The notes: generated from the letters alone by a model not told the origin. Shown: positions 38,820-49,825, numbered from the stretch's first letter. The stretch: DNA of 64,000 bases from Pseudopithomyces maydicus (GCA_026873275.1 JANTUC010000006.1:1364001-1428000), one strand, 5' to 3'. Program-made: numbers and translations.

Positions 38820-39114
38820 GGTGTGCAAGATGTACGATGGGGATGTTTGAGAGTTATTTACACCATGTTCATCTTATGGCGGTATAAGGTATTTAAGGGA
38901 ACTGGGGTTATGTGTACGCTAGCTTTATGTACCTAAGTGGGTAGTCGGGGTCGGCTTTGCGGTGCACAAGCCGTGGGGCGCGTCGGCTGTTCGCCTAGTC
39001 CGGTTACCTGGAGCGGAAACCAGGTAAGAAGCAATTCATCATTGAACCTCTTTATTCATCAAATAACGTGGTTCCTTTAGAACAAACACTTATATCTACG
39101 ATCCCCACAAAGCA

Positions 39115-39750
39115 ATGCTCGCCAGATTTCGACCCACAACCACACTAGCTGCGAACTTTAACAGTTCGCGACTCCGCGCCGTAACCGGGCGACCCTGCCG
39201 CGCTGCTGTGAGGACTTTCCACCATGCGACGGGAGAGTTCACGAAGCTGGGCCCCGAGGGTACACTTGTCACAGAGGAGGTGTCCATTCACGTTGGCGAC
39301 CCTGGGGAAGCCTACGTCTGTATCCCTACCGAGGTCGGCTATGCTCTGCAAGCCAGTGGCGGCGCCGCTCATACCAAGCGCCCGGATAGGCTCGCAATAA
39401 CCTACTTCCATGATACCCAACACTTTGCCTTTGGTAATTGTCACACTTTATCATATCTAGTTGTTTCTGCTGACATCCTGATCGTTAGACTCATCACCTG
39501 ATTGCCCCCGCGTAGTCGTTCCTCAACAGCTTCCCCGCCAATCTGCCGCGAATTCAAGCCCAGCAACATTATACCTCTTCGGCTTGATTCATACAATCGC
39601 TCTCGACGGAACCAAAGATGGTACATCAACCAAGACCCTACTACGCTCTTAGTTTACGCATGCTAACAAAAGACAGCCGCATTTACCGAGATCGCTAGTA
39701 CCATAATACCAGATCTTGGACCAACACTTGACAGATTGAAGGACATGTGA
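39115..39750 (+). CDS. Unknown protein, possible mitochondrial presequence
   Basis: Three exons, 39115-39433, 39489-39620 and 39677-39750, total 525 nt and 174 aa with GT-AG introns of 55 and 56 bp. I do not recognise the family. The first 40 residues are rich in Arg, Ala, Ser and Thr without acidic residues (MLARFRPTTTLAANF), as in mitochondrial presequences. The middle has HVGDPGEAYVCIPTEVGYAL, and the last exon is LDRLKDM. The gene was chosen because the two splices extend one frame to a clean stop. No functional call is justified. Confidence 0.5.
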
Positions 39751-40367
39751 TCATCCAGGAATGGATTACTGGCAAACATTTTCAAGATGAAAATGAATAT
39801 GGTCAGATGGGTGTACATTGCGAAGAGTAAACTTGGCGCGTCTCTGGTCAAGCACTTTCCCTGCCTCATAAGCGCATATTGCGAGCAGTCAACACGACTG
39901 ATATTGGCTTCCAGGCCTCATGAACTCGTTCCATTGTTCACTGTCTTGACCGATTCCGAGATTACGTAACTGTAGTGCGGTCCGTCTCACACCGTTCTAC
40001 CCTAGTTTCGAGGGCAATCTGGACAGGATCGGACCCCAACTATACGTTGTTCTTTGCCAGCAAACTCAGAGATGTATGTGTAGTGGGATGGTGCGGGCAT
40101 GTGGCGGCTTACACACTTCAATCACTTAGGTAATTACGGCAGTTTAGGCAACCGCATGGTTCAAAGATGCCTAGTTACGGTGGCTGTTACATGTACAAAT
40201 ATTTCATTTGGTATAATGCTACTCATTCTTACCTCAGCTTCGCATCATACAAATCTCGGACCCATTACTTGCATGCCAGTATGCCACCTGGATTGGAGCA
40301 GCTTCGCTAACATGTTAACGAGTATGTAGGAACACTCTAAGAAGCGCAACCCGTCATCGTTCCCAAA
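39751..40367. other. Intergenic region before the Fic/Doc gene
   Basis: 617 bp without a supported gene. It may hold the promoter of the Fic/Doc protein. Short ORFs (39787-39969, 40099-40329) have no recognisable motif. Confidence 0.4.
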
Positions 40368-40796
40368 ATGGCCTCTCACGTTCAGAAACTCCGCTTTCTC
40401 ACTGTAGCTCAGGTCAAGCGTCTTCACGGGACGTTGATTAGGAACGCCCAGCCTACACAGCCGGGTTTGTTAGAATCAGCAGTGCAGTCTCCCTTGAATA
40501 TTAACTACTACGACAATCAACAGAACTTGTTCCAGCTTGCAGCAAATCTATCGGAGAAGATAATGAAGAACCATACATACCAAGATGGAAACAAACGCAC
40601 AGCACTGGTGGCGGCAGACATGTTCTTGAAGATCAACGGTTATAGACTCTTGGCGTCGCCCTCACAGTCCGGTAATGTGAGCCAGAACTTGGAAGACGTG
40701 CAGGTTGCAGTATGCACAAATGTGTGGACAGTTGAAGAGTTGGGTCGATTCTATGAGCAGAAGGCTGAGAAGATATGGGAAAATCATGCAGGATAA
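40368..40796 (+). CDS. Fic/Doc family protein
   Basis: A single-exon gene of 142 aa, short like bacterial Doc proteins and fungal homologues. The start FLTVAQVKRLHGTLI matches the Doc N-terminal helix. The core motif NHTYQDGNKRTALVAADMFL is the Doc form of the Fic motif (HxFxDGNKRT), with the catalytic-loop histidine and the Gly-Asn-Lys-Arg that bind a nucleotide phosphate. The usual aromatic after the His pair is Tyr. No inhibitory (S/T)xxxE(G/N) helix is seen. Family members transfer AMP or phosphate to proteins; the target here is unknown. No partner antitoxin was seen nearby. A bacterial origin is possible but many fungi carry such genes. Confidence 0.82.
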   Translation: MASHVQKLRFLTVAQVKRLHGTLIRNAQPTQPGLLESAVQSPLNINYYDNQQNLFQLAANLSEKIMKNHTYQDGNKRTALVAADMFLKINGYRLLASPSQSGNVSQNLEDVQVAVCTNVWTVEELGRFYEQKAEKIWENHAG

Positions 40797-40918
40797 AGCA
40801 GATCAGACAAGGCGAAAAGAATTCCCAAGACAACCACTGTATCTCGTATTATCACATACATAGCTGAAGGAAAGCTCACATTTCAAAGACACCTGATTTT
40901 ATGAATTACCCCTACGCC

Positions 40919-42609
40919 TTACAGCTTCACTCGCCTATCCTCCCGATCCAAAGACGACAACCCAGTTCTCTTCTCCTTCAACTCCTGCCTCACAATCTTC
41001 CCCGTCGGATTCCTCGGCAACCTCTCCACCTCCCACACCCCACCCCTCAACTTCTTATACCCGCTCACCTTCCCATCGACCTCCTTCTGAATCTCAACCA
41101 GCGCCTTCTTCCTATCCCTCTCATCCACCAAATGCCCCTTCAACACCACATACGCCGTCGGCAACTCCGTCAGCTGACTCTCATCAAACACAGGCCCGAC
41201 TCCCCCTCCGCCACATGCGGGTGCGAATTCAAATACGCCTCTAGCTCCGCGGGACTGACTTGGAAACCCTTGTACTTGATCAACTCCTTGGTGCGGCCCA
41301 CGACTGAGACGACGCCTGTCTTGGGGGAGATCGTACACACGTCGCCGGTATTGTACCATCCCTCCATCGGAAATCCCTTTTTATTAGCTTCGGGGTTGAA
41401 CGCATACCCGCGCGTGATGTTGGGTCCACGAAGCCACATCTCGCCGGGCCCGCCCTCGGGCGCATCGTCTTTGCCATCGTTGATCCTCAGCGCGGCCTCG
41501 ATGTTCGGTAGCAGCGGTCCCACGACGGTGTCTGGCTGGACGTCGTGTTTCCGCTGGTAGGCGATATATCCCGCGCCCTCGGTCATGCCGTAGACCTGGT
41601 TGATTCTCCAGGGGGCTTTGCTCATCAGCCGGTCGAACATATCTTTTTTAAACGGCGGACCACCGCAATCGATTTTCTGGGCTTTGGAGAAATCGTAGCG
41701 TTCCGTTACGTCTGTGTTCGCGAGGCTGAGAACCACGGATGGCACGCCTTGGAAAATGGTGGGTTTGACCGAGTCGACGAGCTGGGCGAAAGCTTCGAGC
41801 TCGAAGGCTGGCATTGCGTGGTGTCGGATGCCCATGTAGGGGCCGAAGAATAGTGGGAACGTGGTGTTGCCGATGTGGGCGAACGGGGTGTATGCTATGA
41901 TGCTGCTGCCGCGGTGAAATTGAGCCGAGTCGTGGGCTTCGAGTTGGAGGACGTTGGAGACGAAGTTGTAGTGGGTTAGTTCGACGCCTTTGGGGGGTCC
42001 AGTGGTTCCGGAACTCAGGTGGATGGTCGCTAGTCGCTGTCGCGTGTCTGTGTACTGAGGTATATCGAGTACTTCTTTGAAAGCCGCAAAGTCATCCGGT
42101 ATGTGGGGGTAATTTCTAGAAGGGCAGCGCTCGACGATGGATATTATCTTGGGCATTGTCCACTGTACGCCTTGGGTTTTCAAGCGCTCATCAGCTATGG
42201 CGATTGCTTCCTCCAAGGCTGGTACACGTCCCCCGTACACAATTACAAAATCCGGTCTCGTAACGGTCAATCCATGCGCTATTTCATTCGGAACTATGGC
42301 ATGATTGATGGGGCATACGACACCACCAGTCCACAGTATAGCGTGTACAATCTCGACATAGTCGCATGAATTTGGCAGTACTATAGCCCAGCGTGACTGA
42401 TCTCGCGGGCTAAAAGTTTGCGAAAGTCCGTTGGCTAGTCGACCTGCATTTGTGCGAAGCTCGTGAAGCGTCAGGGAGCGGTTTGTGAGCGAGTCGGTCG
42501 TAACCAGATGCGACGGTAGGAGAGGCGGTGTAGTTGAAGTATGAAGGAGTTGCGTTAGGGATAAATCGATTGGGATGGTAATCTGCTTGGGCGATGTATA
42601 CGTTTTCAT
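40919..42609 (-). CDS. Second acyl-CoA ligase (4CL-like), frame broken
   Basis: An intronless ANL enzyme of about 563 aa if read through one frameshift. The first frame (42609 to about 41,205) carries LSSGTTGPPKGVELTHYNF, QVYGMTEGAG, GWYNTGD and KELIKYKGFQVSPAELEAYL. The second (about 41,200 to 40919) carries DESQLTELPTAYVVLKG and PRNPTGKIVRQEL with the catalytic lysine. The break falls in the C5 run at 41202-41206 (G5 on the coding strand); one further base restores the frame. The end VKL is not a canonical PTS1. The protein resembles the left-hand ligase throughout (SLTQLL and SLSQLL starts, KYKG motif), so the two are probably paralogues. It is divergent from the AtuA-like gene. Confidence 0.85.
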
Positions 42610-43291
42610 CTTGGAACACTTTTCCCACTTCTTCCGAAGAGACTGCGAGCGCTGCTAACCGGCGGATGAGCTGCGAATACACAAAATTATGATAAATCCG
42701 GCTCCACCTGGCGATACCCGCGTCAGGGCCCGCTCCGATGCAACAGAGCTTGAATCATGCTTGGCTGCAGCTTACCGCAGCTTGCAGACGCAAGCATGGA
42801 TCCTTTTCCGTATCCGGTGGCGTAAGGATTCTGCCTGCGACAACTAGCAACGATCCTACATATTATTTAACCCCGCCGTCGCCCCACTCGAACTTGAACG
42901 TACGGGCAACTGGTGCACTAATGATTCACCGACTATTGCCTGCACAAAAGCAGGGTGCGGCCCGTATTCCAGGTTCCGCCCTCGGTATTATATATCCTGA
43001 GCGATGCGAGGGGCGGGGAAACTCTCCGATCAACGTGCAAGTATCGCACTAGATCCACCACATCAATTGGAAATGTAGGAATCCATACTACATACGTACT
43101 TACACATATAATTATCCAGATAATCGTCAAGTAATCTTCAAGTCATGTGAATCCTCACCCTTCCCACTAAGGCACGAAACAACAACAACAGACAGCCTTG
43201 ATTACAATCCCTCAGAATCGCCAATATCATATACGCATCCAATCCTCCGCAATCACCCTCAAGCACCCCCTCCCCTTCCCCTTCCCTTGCC
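42610..43291. promoter_or_regulatory. Divergent promoter, acyl-CoA ligase 2 / AtuA-like
   Basis: 682 bp between two start codons facing away from each other. It contains CTAATGATTCACC at 42918, the same 11-mer as in the crotonase pair promoter, and a TATA-like TATTATATAT near 42984. Confidence 0.55.
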
Positions 43292-45278
43292 ATGCCCCCT
43301 AAACCCCCATCCGTATCGCCAACGCCTCGGGCGCCATCAACGACGCCCCCGACCAACTCCACCATCTGTCTTCCTCCGCCCCCATCGACGCCATCACCGC
43401 CGACTACCTCGCGGAATTCAACCTCGCGTGGAAAGCCCTCGAGCTAACCACGCACCCCGACCTCGGCTACGAGCCTGGCTTCCTCTCCCAACTCGCCTAC
43501 CGCGACGGCTCCGCCGCCCGGCAAATCGCCCGCCGCGGCATCAAAGTCGTGCACAACGGCGGGGCTCTGAACCCTGAGGGTCTGGCTCGGGCGACGGATG
43601 CGTATTTTAAGAGCTTGGGGATCGAGGGGGTGAGGGTTGCGTGGGTGGCGGGGGACGATGTTACTGGGATGGTTAAAGAGGGTGAAGCTGGAAAGTTGAT
43701 GCATCTTGACCAGGAGGGCGTGGAGTTGGGGGATCTGAAAGAGAAGGTGCTATCGGCGAATGTGTACACGGGCATGAGCGGGATCGTCGCAGCGCTGGAG
43801 GCGGGGGCGCAGATTGTGGTTTGCGGAAGGTGTACGGATGCGAGTCCTGTGATGGGGTTGGCGGCGTGGTGGCATGGGTGGGGGGTTGGGGAGTGGGATA
43901 AGTTGGCGGGGAGTCTGATGGCAGGGCATCTTATTGAGTGCGGGGCGTATGTGACGGGAGGGAATTACGTGGGGTGGAGGGAAATCGAGAAGATGCATCA
44001 TGTTGGGTATCCGATTGCAGGTGGGTGTCTCCTTTCTTGTTTTTGGCACTCGAGCTCCTCCTGGATATTACGAAAGGGGGAACCACGACACCACAAGCTA
44101 TCCCAGCTTCTACTCAAGACAACCTTTTCCCTCCCGTCTCCCTACCAATCTAACTCCCCTCCAGAAATCGCCCACGACGGCACCCCCACCCTCACCAAGC
44201 CCCCCCACACCAACGGCGCCATCACCCTCGACACCTGCACCGCACAACTCCTCTACGAAATCCAAGGCCCCGTCTACCTTAACCCAGACGTAACCGCGCA
44301 CCTCACCCACGCCGTCCTCACGCCCATTTCCAAAAACCGCATCCGCCTCACCGGCATAACCGGCAGCCCTCCCCCGCCGACCTCCAAACTCGCCATCTGC
44401 CTGCACGGCGGGTGGCAATCCGAGCTCTGCGCCTACGCCGCGGGCCTGGATACCCGCGAGAAATTTGAATTGATGAAAGAGCAGGTGCGGCAGGAGATTG
44501 ATGTTAGCAGGTTTGCGACGTTCTCGATGGAGGTGTATGGGAGCGGCAAGGAAAACCCGGCGTCGCAGCAGGAGAGCACGGTGATGATGCGTTTATTTGC
44601 GCAGAGCGAGGATAAAGACGCGTTGGCGTCGTTCAAGCGGGCTATCTTTTACAACGGGATGCAGGGGTACTGCGGGCTGCATCTGGCGATGGACTGGCGG
44701 ACGATGGAGCCGCGGCCGTGTGTACGGTATTTCCCGAGTTTGGTGCCGAGTTCGGGGGTCAGGTTGAAAGTGCGCTTTGTAGGAGATGAGGGGGCGGGGA
44801 TTGAGGTCGCGCCAAAGGGGGAGCATGAGTGTGCGGCGAGGGCGGCCGAGCAGGAGAGTTATGACCCTGAGAATCCAGCGGCGTTGGAGTCGTTTGGGGA
44901 GACGGAGCGGAGGCCGTTGGGGGATTTGGTGTTTGCGAGATCGGGGGATAAGGGGGCAATGCGAACGTGGGGGTTTGGGTGAGGGATAAGGCTGCGTGGC
45001 CGTGGTTGAGATCTTTTTTGACGAAGGCGATGTGTGTGGAGTTGTTGGGGGAGGATTGGAAGGATCATTATAAAGTGGAAAGATGTGAGTTTGAGGGGTT
45101 GATGGCGGTGCATTTTGTAATTAAGGGCCTGCTGCAGGAAGGGGTGAGTAGCAGTAGCGTGTTGGATGGCTTTGGGAAGAGTGTTTCTGAGTTCATGAGG
45201 GCGAGACATGTAGACTTGCCAACGAAGCTGTTGCAGGTGGAACAGCATAGGAGGACGACAATGAGGGGGAAACTGTAA
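43292..45278 (+). CDS. AtuA-like / DUF1446 protein, two frame breaks
   Basis: Two exons around a 144-bp intron (44021-44164) that splits YPIA|EIAHDG. The intron length is divisible by three and it happens to stay open. Family features are PIRIANASGAINDAPDQL near the start, KVVHNGGALNP, VAWVAGDDVTG, CGRCTDASPVMGLAAWW and the C-terminal FARSGDKG block. Members are linked to acyclic terpene or acyl-CoA metabolism, but no reaction is firmly assigned in fungi. Two single-base gaps are needed: in the C5 run at 43304-43308 just after the ATG, and in the G5 run at 44952-44956, after which VRDKAAWPWL continues. The last residues are GKL, a weak PTS1-like end. Position opposite a ligase suggests a joint acyl-CoA role. 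Confidence 0.82.
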
Positions 45279-45698
45279 GGACACAATCAGTATAGAATCA
45301 CAAAAGTATAACCTTAAAGTAGTCGGGTCAGTCACTAGAGGTTTTCAGCATCGAAGCCTCAAGCACGGCACGCTCGGAATTTTACGTCGCCAACGATGCA
45401 CGGAACAAATGATTGGCAATTGCACATATGCAAAGCCCTAAAAGGCTGCTAACAGCCACTCGTAACCTACATCTGCAACAAAACGCGTACGCAAACAAGG
45501 CAACTGCGGTAGCCAACAGCGACGAAGCCAATATGTACAGCGCGTGGGAAAAACCCGCATAAATTTGTCCAGACACGACCCCAAACTCCATTGTATGCAT
45601 ACTGTCGCCCCGGGTATATAACGTCGAAATCATAAAGCCGCCGGGTATCTAACGCCTCCCATGATATAAAGTGAACAAAACGTGTGCCTCGTGGTCCA
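45279..45698. other. Convergent spacer, AtuA-like / glycosyltransferase
   Basis: 420 bp between two stop codons facing each other, where terminators are expected. A minus-strand ORF of 83 aa (45382-45633) has two hydrophobic stretches but no other support. Confidence 0.35.
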
Positions 45699-47039
45699 TC
45701 AATGTGGGTTCGCGTGGACAAAATGGGCGCCGTTGCAACGCGAGTGCTTCGCCTTGAAGGACTGGATGCGGTTCAGCATCCATCCGGACGTCCACTTGAT
45801 GCCGCCCCCTGGTTCCTTGGGGTGGCCGAGCCGTACGCTCCACGAAAGGCGACACGTCTCTCCGAAGTGCTCGTACTGCATGCATCGGTGCTTTCTGGAG
45901 CAGGCGGCGCGGCAGGCGTCTGCCGACTTTCCAGCCGTCCGCTTGCCCTGGTACGTGACGTCGTCCGACAGGTTCGCCCAGTCATCCCGGCGCTCCTGGA
46001 TTCCAGGCTCAATGTAGGTGAACAGCTCCTCGAATGTGAGGGGCTTCGATGGGGACTGGCGGTTCGCCTCCCAGCGCTCGAGATTTGCGAACTCTTCCTG
46101 GCTCATGTGGTGCAGCGTCAGGATGGCCTCGCACCATTGCTCCCAATTGAAGCGCATGCTGGATGCGCTGTCGCCGTTGAACATGGGCCAGTAGCCGCGG
46201 ATGGTTATGCCGCTCTCCTTGAGCACTTTAGCCAGCACCTCGTCGCCGCAGCACTCCTTCCTGACATCCTTCCCAAACAAGTGCGTCCCGGGGGAGCGGT
46301 GGTTCTCAGCAAACATCCTGCCGCGGGCCATCAGCTTGTTGAAGGCGCCACGCGAGAGCACGAAGCCACTGCCGCCGTGGGCGAAGACGGGCTTCTTGCG
46401 GGGCCACATCGGGGAGCCGAAGTAGTAGGGGGTCTTGGGGTCGAAGGAGGCCAGGAAGCGCTGCATGTTGTCCCAGTTGACGTACGTGTCCAGCTCGAGG
46501 AAGAGGAACCAGTCCGAGTGCGGGCGGCGGGCGTCTGCGAGCTCGATCATGGGCAGGAACTTGTACTTGTCCAGGCGCCAGCCCTCGGTGGACTTCTCCT
46601 CGGGGGCATGCTGGTGCTGCAGCTGGTCGTAGATGTCGAAGTCGGGGTTGTTGTACTTGTATTCGGGGCGCAGGTTGGCGAGGGCGTCCACAATGTCGAA
46701 GCCGCCGTACTCAGCGGTGCGGTCGGAGAAGAGCAGCACGTTCTGGGTGCAGCGGCTGAGGCGAGCAATGTACGGCGGCAGCTGAGTGGCCACCTGGCCG
46801 GCGCCCAATCTCAGAACGAGGGTCACGCCGTCCATGGCGCCCGCCTTGAACGGGGCGCACTCCTCGCCATACTGCACACTGTCCTGGGCGGCGAGCGGGC
46901 GGGCGCGCACGGTGCCGGGGCGCTCGGGGAAGATGTCGAAGCCGCGCTGGCCGAAGAGGAGCCTGGTGACGAACGAGATGAGCGTGAACAGCAGCAACAG
47001 GATGGCGGCGCACAGGAGGCGCGCGGGCGATAACCGCAT
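45699..47039 (-). CDS. GT31-like type II membrane glycosyltransferase
   Basis: A single exon of 446 aa. The start MRLSPARLLCAAILLLLFTLI at 47039 begins a signal anchor; the frame stays open upstream to 47285, but that region is not protein-like. The luminal domain has KYKFLPMIELA, then FLELDTYVNWDNM (an Asp-Thr-Tyr in place of DxD), FGSPMWPRKKPVFAHGGSGFVLSRGAF and ECCGDEVLAKVL. These are the order and motifs of the fungal GT31/DUF604 family related to core-1 beta-1,3-galactosyltransferases. The C-terminal 80 residues are cysteine-rich (ADACRAACSRKHRCMQYEHF), like a PAN/apple module. It probably acts in the Golgi. The gene is markedly GC-rich compared with the NRPS. There is no sign that it belongs to the NRPS cluster. 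Confidence 0.85.
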   Translation of the reverse strand: MRLSPARLLCAAILLLLFTLISFVTRLLFGQRGFDIFPERPGTVRARPLAAQDSVQYGEECAPFKAGAMDGVTLVLRLGAGQVATQLPPYIARLSRCTQNVLLFSDRTAEYGGFDIVDALANLRPEYKYNNPDFDIYDQLQHQHAPEEKSTEGWRLDKYKFLPMIELADARRPHSDWFLFLELDTYVNWDNMQRFLASFDPKTPYYFGSPMWPRKKPVFAHGGSGFVLSRGAFNKLMARGRMFAENHRSPGTHLFGKDVRKECCGDEVLAKVLKESGITIRGYWPMFNGDSASSMRFNWEQWCEAILTLHHMSQEEFANLERWEANRQSPSKPLTFEELFTYIEPGIQERRDDWANLSDDVTYQGKRTAGKSADACRAACSRKHRCMQYEHFGETCRLSWSVRLGHPKEPGGGIKWTSGWMLNRIQSFKAKHSRCNGAHFVHANPH

Positions 47040-47738
47040 CGTTGCTTGGGGGCCGCACGCGCTGCGGGAAGAGGGTGACCGCATAAACACGCCCCGATGG
47101 GGGAGACCCAGAGCGCGCCTCGCTAACTGCTTTCGGGCTGCTGCCACACGGGCCAGAGCTGTGCCTGCGTGCTCGCGGTTGAGATGAAAAGGGCAGAGGG
47201 GAGGGGGAGCAGCTATAGAGCAGAGCAGAGCAGAATAGCTTGTTGGCCGACGACGTGAATGCCCGGCCAGGTCGCGGCTCACCACTCGGCACGGAAGCCC
47301 TGGAGGGAAGCTTGATAGGTGATGTCATTCCTCGTAGCATGAGGTCCTCGCCACGACACATGGGCACCCATTGTGCGCACCTACTTTTGTTTGTTGCTAG
47401 CCGTCATGGGGATTGAAGAACAAATTTCGCCGGCTTCACCTATTTTGGCCATTGGCCGTGGTGGGGCTTCAATTGCAATTTAGACGTGTCCTGGGCCACA
47501 CTGGTTATCTTCTACATATCGCATTGACTGTTGAAATCCAACTACTAGTCCCATCTTAGCAATTGCAATCTTTATTTCCCCTGCCCAAGTATTATTTATT
47601 ACAAGAGCAAGTACGCTGCATTAACTGACCATTAACTATTGACATCCAGCTACCAGCTACTAGCCTCATTCTTCCCATAACCTTTTAGGCAAGAGCGAGT
47701 ATGCTGCCTGACTCTTCATATCCTCTATCAACTCCCTT
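47040..47738. other. Intergenic region upstream of the glycosyltransferase
   Basis: About 700 bp, GC-rich next to the glycosyltransferase and AT-rich after about 47,470. No gene recognised. It contains the glycosyltransferase promoter and the 3' region of the next MFS gene. Two related phrases near 47,525 and 47,630 (attgactgttgaaatccaactactag and attaactattgacatcc-agctac, given loosely) suggest a short degenerate repeat. Confidence 0.35.
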
Positions 47739-49227
47739 CTACGCAACATCAAGCTGTTTCGCCTTTCTACGGTGCATGACCGCAGCAGTCCCAAAGCACA
47801 AAAACCCCACTATGTTACAAGAGCCCGCCAGCAGCTGCCCATACAGGTACCTGCCGTTCGCCACTTCCACCAAAGCGCCTCCGCCCGGCCCTCCAATCAA
47901 GCACCCAAAGCTGGACAGTGCAAACCCCATCCCCATGCGCGTCCCCCTCTTCCTCATATCCAGAGTAAGGTCTGCCAGCGTTGCAGGAAACATGGCCTGT
48001 AACCCCGCTGCAGCCAGTCCGTAAAGCACAGCGAAGACGTATAGCCCTGCCACCGTGTCGATGGCAATCCAACAATAAAGCAGTAGTGACGTTGCAAAAC
48101 TGACTATCAGACTGATGGTAAGAGGGCGGCAGTAATGATCTGCTATGTAAGCGGGTAGCAGTCTTCCTGGTATGCCAACTCCGTTCAGGACCAGAAGAAA
48201 CGGGATTGACTCTTCCAGCGACAAACCGAGCGTCTTCCGCGCGAATGCGTTGATCTAGATCTTGTTAGACTTGAACCCCTCAATACAATTGGGAACGTAC
48301 TAAAAGTGAAAGTATCAAGTTAGCCAAAATGCATTCAGAGAGTTCGACGAGATTGCTTACCATAGAAAAACGCAAACCAAAGACCCGCAAAACAAAAAAT
48401 CGAGCCAACAATCTAGAAGTGTCAGCCCATGAACTAATTACCACTGCATAGTCCAACGCACAAACAGGTCAAACACCGTATCCTTCAGTTCCTTCAGCTC
48501 AATCAGCCTCACCTCGTCCTTCGGCGGCAACCTCTTCTTCAGCAACCTCTCCGCAACCAGCAACATCCCCAGCGCCACAAACCCCAACGTCCTAACCGCC
48601 CACCCAAACCCGATCCTCTCCACGAGCCTATTCAGCATGACCGGAATGACCAACCCCCAGTCCCGGACCCACACAGCACGATCCCCAGCGCAAAACTCCT
48701 CTTCGTCGCATCGAAATACGTCGAAATCACCGATATCATCGGCACGAACAAACACCCGTTCGCCAACCCGATGCAGAACCCCTGCGCGAGCACAAACTGC
48801 CAGTACTCCCTGCACACGCTCGTCGTAAAAATACCCAGCACCCAAAGCCCGATCCCCGTCCGCAGCACCACCTTGAAATACCCCATATCGGACGCCGCGC
48901 CCGACCACAGCGGAATCGAAAGCAAGAAAAAGACCGTCAGCGCGCCTATCCAGGAGATGTTCGAGGGGGTGGACAGCCCGATGGAGGTGTAGTGTGCCTG
49001 GAGCATGCCGAACGAGGTGATAAATCCCCAAGTGAAGAAGGTGACGATGTGGCCGCCTAGGACTTGGCTCCATGATACCCAGCCGCCGTTTGGGGGTGGC
49101 TCGACGGAGACTATGCGTGTGATTTCGAGGGCGAGAGGGATGGTCTTTTCGGTGGGGAGGCGCTTGATTTCTTCATTTTCTTCTATGACGCAGAATTCTT
49201 CGGCGGGATGGGGGTTATGGCTGCCAT
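47739..49227 (-). CDS. Monocarboxylate-type MFS transporter, frame broken
   Basis: A fungal MCT-like transporter. The N-terminal signature is SVEPPPNGGWVSWSQVLGG, followed by about 12 hydrophobic segments ending RKAKQLDVA. A 49-bp intron (donor GTGCGT) joins TVFDLF to IVGSIFCF around 48,415-48,465. The junction between WFAFFY and INAFARKTL (48,245-48,360) could not be solved with a phase-correct GT-AG intron. A one-base gap is needed in the C5 run at 48654-48658 (GSGTGG followed by LVIPVMLN). The ATG at 49227 would also need one more base in the G5 run at 49210-49214; the frame is otherwise open to 49549. Such transporters carry small carboxylates across the plasma membrane; the substrate is unknown. 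Confidence 0.75.
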
Positions 49228-49825
49228 CGCGATGTAGAGAAAGGGTTAGGGGTTTGAGCAAGGGGAGGGGTAGGAGGGGTGCATCCCCGTGTGTATGCAC
49301 GTGTGTATGTATGTAGTTGCAGTCCCCATGGGTCTTGTATGTATGCTGAGTCACGATACTTTGCCGACGCTTGGAATAGGGCGTTTCCCGAGTTTTTAGG
49401 TAATTCGAAGGGGGTGCGGCGTACTCCGCAACTGCCGTTGCCGACGGGCCGAAGGGGGTGGGTACGATCGCTGAGCTAGTGCTTCTCCAGTCCCCCCAGT
49501 CCCCAGATGTACTGTGGGTGCAAAATGCGGGCGACGTCTTGTGGAGCATGTGTGAGATGTTTAGATAGATGAGTGGCTTATAGTATACCTACAAGAAGTC
49601 AGCATGCTTGAATATACTCGTCGTCGTGAAGTTTTATTTCCGAACAAGAATTGATATTCCCGGGTAAAACGCCATGATGCACCTTTGCGAAAGCACTGCT
49701 GCATAATCGAGTTGACTGCAAAATTGTGTTTTGAAATGAAGAATATGAATTCCTGAAGCAGATTCAATTAATAAATTTCGATAAGCTTGAGAATCATCTC
49801 CCTGTGCATCCATACTCTCCAGCAA
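49228..49825. other. Spacer between the two MFS genes
   Basis: 598 bp upstream of the MCT-like gene and downstream of the sugar transporter. It has a short GT-rich stretch (49,279-49,320) and, further right, sequence without coding character. Confidence 0.35.

Noticed and set aside
43287..43577. Proline/arginine-rich ORF over the AtuA-like start
   Set aside because: The overlapping frame carries the conserved AtuA N-terminus; this ORF results from the frameshift in the C5 run.
45382..45633. Minus-strand 83-aa ORF with hydrophobic segments
   Set aside because: It sits in the convergent 3' spacer without promoter, splice or family support.
45684..47033. Long plus-strand ORF (449 aa)
   Set aside because: It lies opposite the GT31-like gene in GC-rich sequence and has no motif of its own; it is a shadow ORF.
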